The translations under genes and the position numbers were made by a program. The notes beneath the pieces are model-generated. The model searched no databases. It was not told the origin of the DNA and saw only the letters and a list, made by a program, of their open reading frames with translations. Positions 4,848 through 6,533 of a stretch of DNA of 6,533 bases are shown here, piece after piece. The DNA comes from Nitrososphaeraceae archaeon (GTDB lineage: Archaea; Thermoproteota; Nitrososphaeria; Nitrososphaerales; Nitrososphaeraceae): positions 1-6,533 of the forward strand of contig JAICQW010000098.1 in NCBI GenBank assembly GCA_025937665.1, given 5' to 3'. The stretch's first letter is position 1. Each line of letters opens with the position of its first letter.

Positions 4848-5648
4848 ATGGTCACCGATATCAAACAACTTCCTGAGGCAGGAGAATTAGTGATTGCAAC
4901 GATAAAGGAAGTGACAGGTCATGGTGCTTACGTGGCTTTAGACGAATATCAAGATATTACAGCGTTTCTACATGTCTCTGAAATTGCAACGGGGTGGATT
5001 AGGAACATCGAGAGATATGTTAGACCAAAACAAAAAACCGTTCTTAAAGTTATTAGAGTAGACAAGTCAAGGGTAGAGGTAGATCTTTCTTTAAAACAGG
5101 TCTCACGGGAAGAACGTAAATCTAAGCTCATTGAAGTAAAGAAGAGTGAAAAGGCTTCTGCCTTTATGCATATGATTAAAACTAAAACTAGTATGAGCGA
5201 CGAAAAGGTAAAGGAATTGCAAGATGTAGTCTTGCAAAAATTTGATTATCTATATGACATGTTTGAGGCGGTAGCATTTAAGGGGATTGACTCTATAAAA
5301 TCGCTTGAAATCTCTGAGGAAGTAAGATCTGCAATAGCAGAGGAAAGTAAGAAGATCCAGATTCCCAGTGTAGAGATTCGAGGCGTTATAGAACTCAACA
5401 TTAATGAACCCCATGGAGTCGAGATGATAAAAAGTGTTCTTTCCTCGGCAGAACAGGACAAGAATAATACATCAATTGAGATTTCGTACATTGCTGCTCC
5501 GCGGTATCGCATAATTGCAAAGGCAGAAAATTACAAGATCGCTGAAAAGATATTGAACAATGCTGTTGAGAAGATTTCAACCTCCGTAGGTAAGAAGGTA
5601 GGATTGTTTAATTTTGTTAGAGAAGACTCTAAAAAGAATAAACGATGA
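4848..5648 (+). CDS. eif2a: Translation initiation factor 2 subunit alpha (aIF2alpha)
   Basis: From ATG 4848 this is 266 residues, normal for archaeal IF2alpha, a subunit of the heterotrimer that brings initiator tRNA to the ribosome. The three domains are visible: an N-terminal S1 barrel (about 10-85, with GELVIATIKEVTGHGAYVAL and LHVSEIATGWIRNI), a central helical domain (about 88-170), and a C-terminal alpha-beta domain that binds the gamma subunit (about 175-260). At the position of eukaryotic Ser51, the stress-kinase target, there is Ala47, so that control is absent. The frame also offers GTG 4833, which adds five residues; ATG 4848 is preferred because family members begin just before the LPE-GELV block. 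Nop10 starts seven bases after the stop, a gene pair commonly found together in archaea. Confidence 0.94.
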   Translation: MVTDIKQLPEAGELVIATIKEVTGHGAYVALDEYQDITAFLHVSEIATGWIRNIERYVRPKQKTVLKVIRVDKSRVEVDLSLKQVSREERKSKLIEVKKSEKASAFMHMIKTKTSMSDEKVKELQDVVLQKFDYLYDMFEAVAFKGIDSIKSLEISEEVRSAIAEESKKIQIPSVEIRGVIELNINEPHGVEMIKSVLSSAEQDKNNTSIEISYIAAPRYRIIAKAENYKIAEKILNNAVEKISTSVGKKVGLFNFVREDSKKNKR

Positions 5649-5655
5649 GCTCATT

Positions 5656-5814
5656 ATGAAACATATGTTACGAAAGTGTGGACATTGCAAGATCTACACT
5701 CTTGATGAAAAATGCACAAATTGCAATAATCCAACTCTTGATCCCCACCCCCCAAAATTTTCTATGGATGATAAATACGTAAGGTACAGAGTAAGAGAAA
5801 AGCACGAGTCGTAA
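5656..5814 (+). CDS. nop10: H/ACA RNP protein Nop10
   Basis: This 52-residue protein is a subunit of the archaeal H/ACA ribonucleoprotein, in which it supports the pseudouridine synthase Cbf5. It has the zinc-ribbon cysteines Cys8, Cys11, Cys20 and Cys23 (RKCGHC and KCTNC) and the conserved linear C-terminal segment PPKFSMDDKYVRYR (32-45). The frame is open further upstream, into the aIF2alpha end at 5614, but that part has no family character. ATG 5656, seven bases after the aIF2alpha stop, gives the right size; ATG 5665 would remove three residues and is possible. Tight spacing implies one transcript with aIF2alpha. No strong Shine-Dalgarno site is seen, so translational coupling is likely. 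Confidence 0.92.
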   Translation: MKHMLRKCGHCKIYTLDEKCTNCNNPTLDPHPPKFSMDDKYVRYRVREKHES

Positions 5815-5856
5815 AAAAAAGTTAAAAATTACCTCTCAAATAATTAGAAAATTTTG

Positions 5857-5873
5857 GATCTTCAAGGAAGATC
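5857..5873. terminator. Hairpin between convergent genes, possible bidirectional terminator
   Basis: GATCTTC (5857-5863) and GAAGATC (5867-5873) form a perfect 7-base stem with a three-base loop. It covers the stop codon of the minus-strand secreted-protein gene (5862-5864) and lies 43 bases beyond the nop10 stop. On the minus strand it is followed by T-rich stretches. Archaeal termination depends mainly on U tracts, so the role is uncertain. Confidence 0.35.
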
Positions 5874-6314
5874 TGAGGAAGTATTGATGTCGTCGCTTGT
5901 ATTGCCAGAACTCAGGTTAGCACTTTGATTATTCAGTACACTACTTGCAGCATCTATTACCTGTTCAAGTGAAGATGAAGACGAGTTTCCATTACTAGCA
6001 GCATCCAGAACTTGCTGCAAAGATGTGGATTGACCTCCACTGATTGCCTGAATAACCTGGTCGACAGCTTGAGATGTTGTGTCAGAGCTATTCGTTACAT
6101 TCAAAACATAAGGAATAGCCGTCGTATTAGAGCCAGTAACATTTCCAGTTTGTGCCATATTGGAATTCAAAGTATCACTAGTACCATTCGAGTTATTGAT
6201 TAAAGTCTGCGCATATGCACTGGTGTTTAATAGTGCATTTTCGGAAACGCAAATGCAAATCAACGCAAACACAAACATAGTACCATATGCAACAGTCATC
6301 TTATCTAGGTTCAT
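5862..6314 (-). CDS. Secreted Asn/Ser/Thr-rich protein with many N-glycosylation sequons
   Basis: I do not recognise a family for this 150-residue protein. It begins with a signal peptide: a short N-region with Lys5, a hydrophobic stretch (about 12-23, TMFVFALICICV) and a likely cleavage site after AYA at 35. The mature part is low in charge and rich in Asn, Ser and Thr. It has 11 Asn-X-Ser/Thr sequons (Asn 40, 43, 58, 63, 72, 75, 110, 129, 133, 138, 144). Three diverged short repeats stand in its middle: AVDQVIQAIS (83-92), SLQQVLDAAS (98-107) and SLEQVIDAAS (115-124). There is no membrane anchor at the C-terminus, so it is probably released or attached to the S-layer; this is inference. The start at ATG 6314 is supported by a TATA-like box 25 bases upstream; ATG 6299 is an alternative. 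A GtrA-type gene precedes it on the same strand. Confidence 0.75.
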   Translation of the reverse strand: MNLDKMTVAYGTMFVFALICICVSENALLNTSAYAQTLINNSNGTSDTLNSNMAQTGNVTGSNTTAIPYVLNVTNSSDTTSQAVDQVIQAISGGQSTSLQQVLDAASNGNSSSSSLEQVIDAASSVLNNQSANLSSGNTSDDINTSSDLP

Positions 6315-6333
6315 GGAGTATTCAACGACTCTC

Positions 6334-6343
6334 TATATTATAT
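6334..6343 (-). promoter_or_regulatory. TATA-like box of the secreted-protein gene
   Basis: On the minus strand ATATAATATA is centred about 25 bases before ATG 6314, giving a leaderless start. It lies in the 97-base gap after the GtrA-type gene, so the secreted-protein gene can be transcribed on its own. Confidence 0.5.
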
Positions 6344-6411
6344 GAATTTCGAAACAATATGAAATTACATTTGAGATGTCCAATAATCAATTTAACCCCG
6401 ATAGTCTAGAA

Positions 6412-6531
6412 TCATTCCCAGATCTTTTCTCCAAATGTTATTTTCTTGTTAAGCAGAAAATTACTCATCGACGCAATAGTGACGGCCAACATCAAGGAGA
6501 TAGCATAGTGAATATGCCAGTGCTCGAAGAA
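6412..6531 (-). CDS. GtrA-type membrane protein, C-terminal fragment (5' end outside window)
   Basis: Reading the minus strand in from the right edge gives 39 residues ending at a TGA (6412-6414). They form one hydrophobic helix, YAISLMLAVTIASMSNFLL, followed directly by NKKITFGEKIWE. The pattern of a last membrane helix running into NFLLNKKxTFGE is typical of the GtrA family, small membrane proteins linked to transfer of lipid-linked sugars. In many archaea the same domain forms the C-terminus of dolichol-phosphate mannose synthase-like glycosyltransferases, so the full gene could be either form. The call rests on a short piece, but helix and motif agree. The opposite strand has an open frame from 6376 to the edge with no recognisable character, which I treat as its shadow. 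Confidence 0.6.
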   Translation of the reverse strand, partial: FFEHWHIHYAISLMLAVTIASMSNFLLNKKITFGEKIWE

Positions 6532-6533
6532 TA

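Noticed and set aside
4949..5512. Minus-strand frames at 4949-5131 and 5246-5512
   Set aside because: These are shadows of aIF2alpha, which accounts for the whole region with clear domain matches.
5614..5655. Longer Nop10 frame starting inside aIF2alpha
   Set aside because: The added residues overlap the aIF2alpha end out of frame and lack similarity to Nop10, which normally begins just before the first zinc-ribbon cysteine.
6012..6345. Plus-strand frames at 6012-6203 and 6160-6345
   Set aside because: They lie opposite the secreted-protein gene, which has a signal peptide and promoter-like box; the plus frames have neither.
6376..6533. Plus-strand frame from an ATG to the right edge, 52 codons open
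   Set aside because: Its protein has no recognisable domain, while the opposite strand gives a hydrophobic helix plus a GtrA-like ending over the same bases. I treat the plus frame as a shadow.

Overview
The window looks like chromosomal DNA from an AT-rich archaeon, most likely of the Nitrososphaeria/Thaumarchaeota (ammonia-oxidising archaeal) type. It carries archaeal information-processing genes: a RIO2 kinase tail, an Sm-like protein, a RadA paralogue, aIF2alpha and Nop10. Several starts have an A/T-rich box about 25-28 bases before the start codon, as expected for leaderless archaeal transcripts. Others have GGTGAT-like Shine-Dalgarno sites. The taxonomic call is an inference; no ribosomal RNA is present.

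Layout, left to right. The 3' end of a RIO2-type kinase (2-247, +) converges on a two-gene minus-strand unit: Sm-like protein (1456-1704), then a bacterial-type S-adenosylmethionine synthetase, MetK (274-1419). Divergent from these is a RadA/RadB-like protein (1805-2503, +) whose ATP-binding and catalytic residues are degenerate, so it looks like a pseudo-ATPase. A 350-base gene-free stretch follows. Its left half is extremely A/T rich; its right half is a more GC-rich, hairpin-forming segment with its own TATA-like box, a candidate small RNA or leader. Then comes a very short dimeric-type dUTPase/MazG-superfamily gene (2856-3185, +). It overlaps tail to tail by 7 bases a minus-strand pair: an FMN/F420-type split-barrel protein (3695-4096) and a soluble MtrA-like corrinoid protein (3179-3667).

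Divergent from that pair is a corrinoid adenosyltransferase of the CobA/CobO family (4243-4791, +), followed by aIF2alpha (about 4848-5648) and Nop10 (5656-5814). The right end is on the minus strand: a secreted Asn/Ser/Thr-rich protein with 11 N-glycosylation sequons (5862-6314), and, cut by the window edge, the C-terminus of a GtrA-type membrane protein (6412-6531). The GtrA fragment was found by reading the edge frames by hand.

Three themes deserve attention. First, a cobalamin theme: an MtrA-like protein that keeps the corrinoid-ligand histidine lies close to a corrinoid adenosyltransferase. Second, a RecA-family protein has lost both its Walker A motif and its catalytic glutamate. Third, a possible surface-glycosylation theme links the GtrA-type protein with a sequon-dense secreted protein. 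No mobile element, CRISPR array, tRNA or rRNA was seen.
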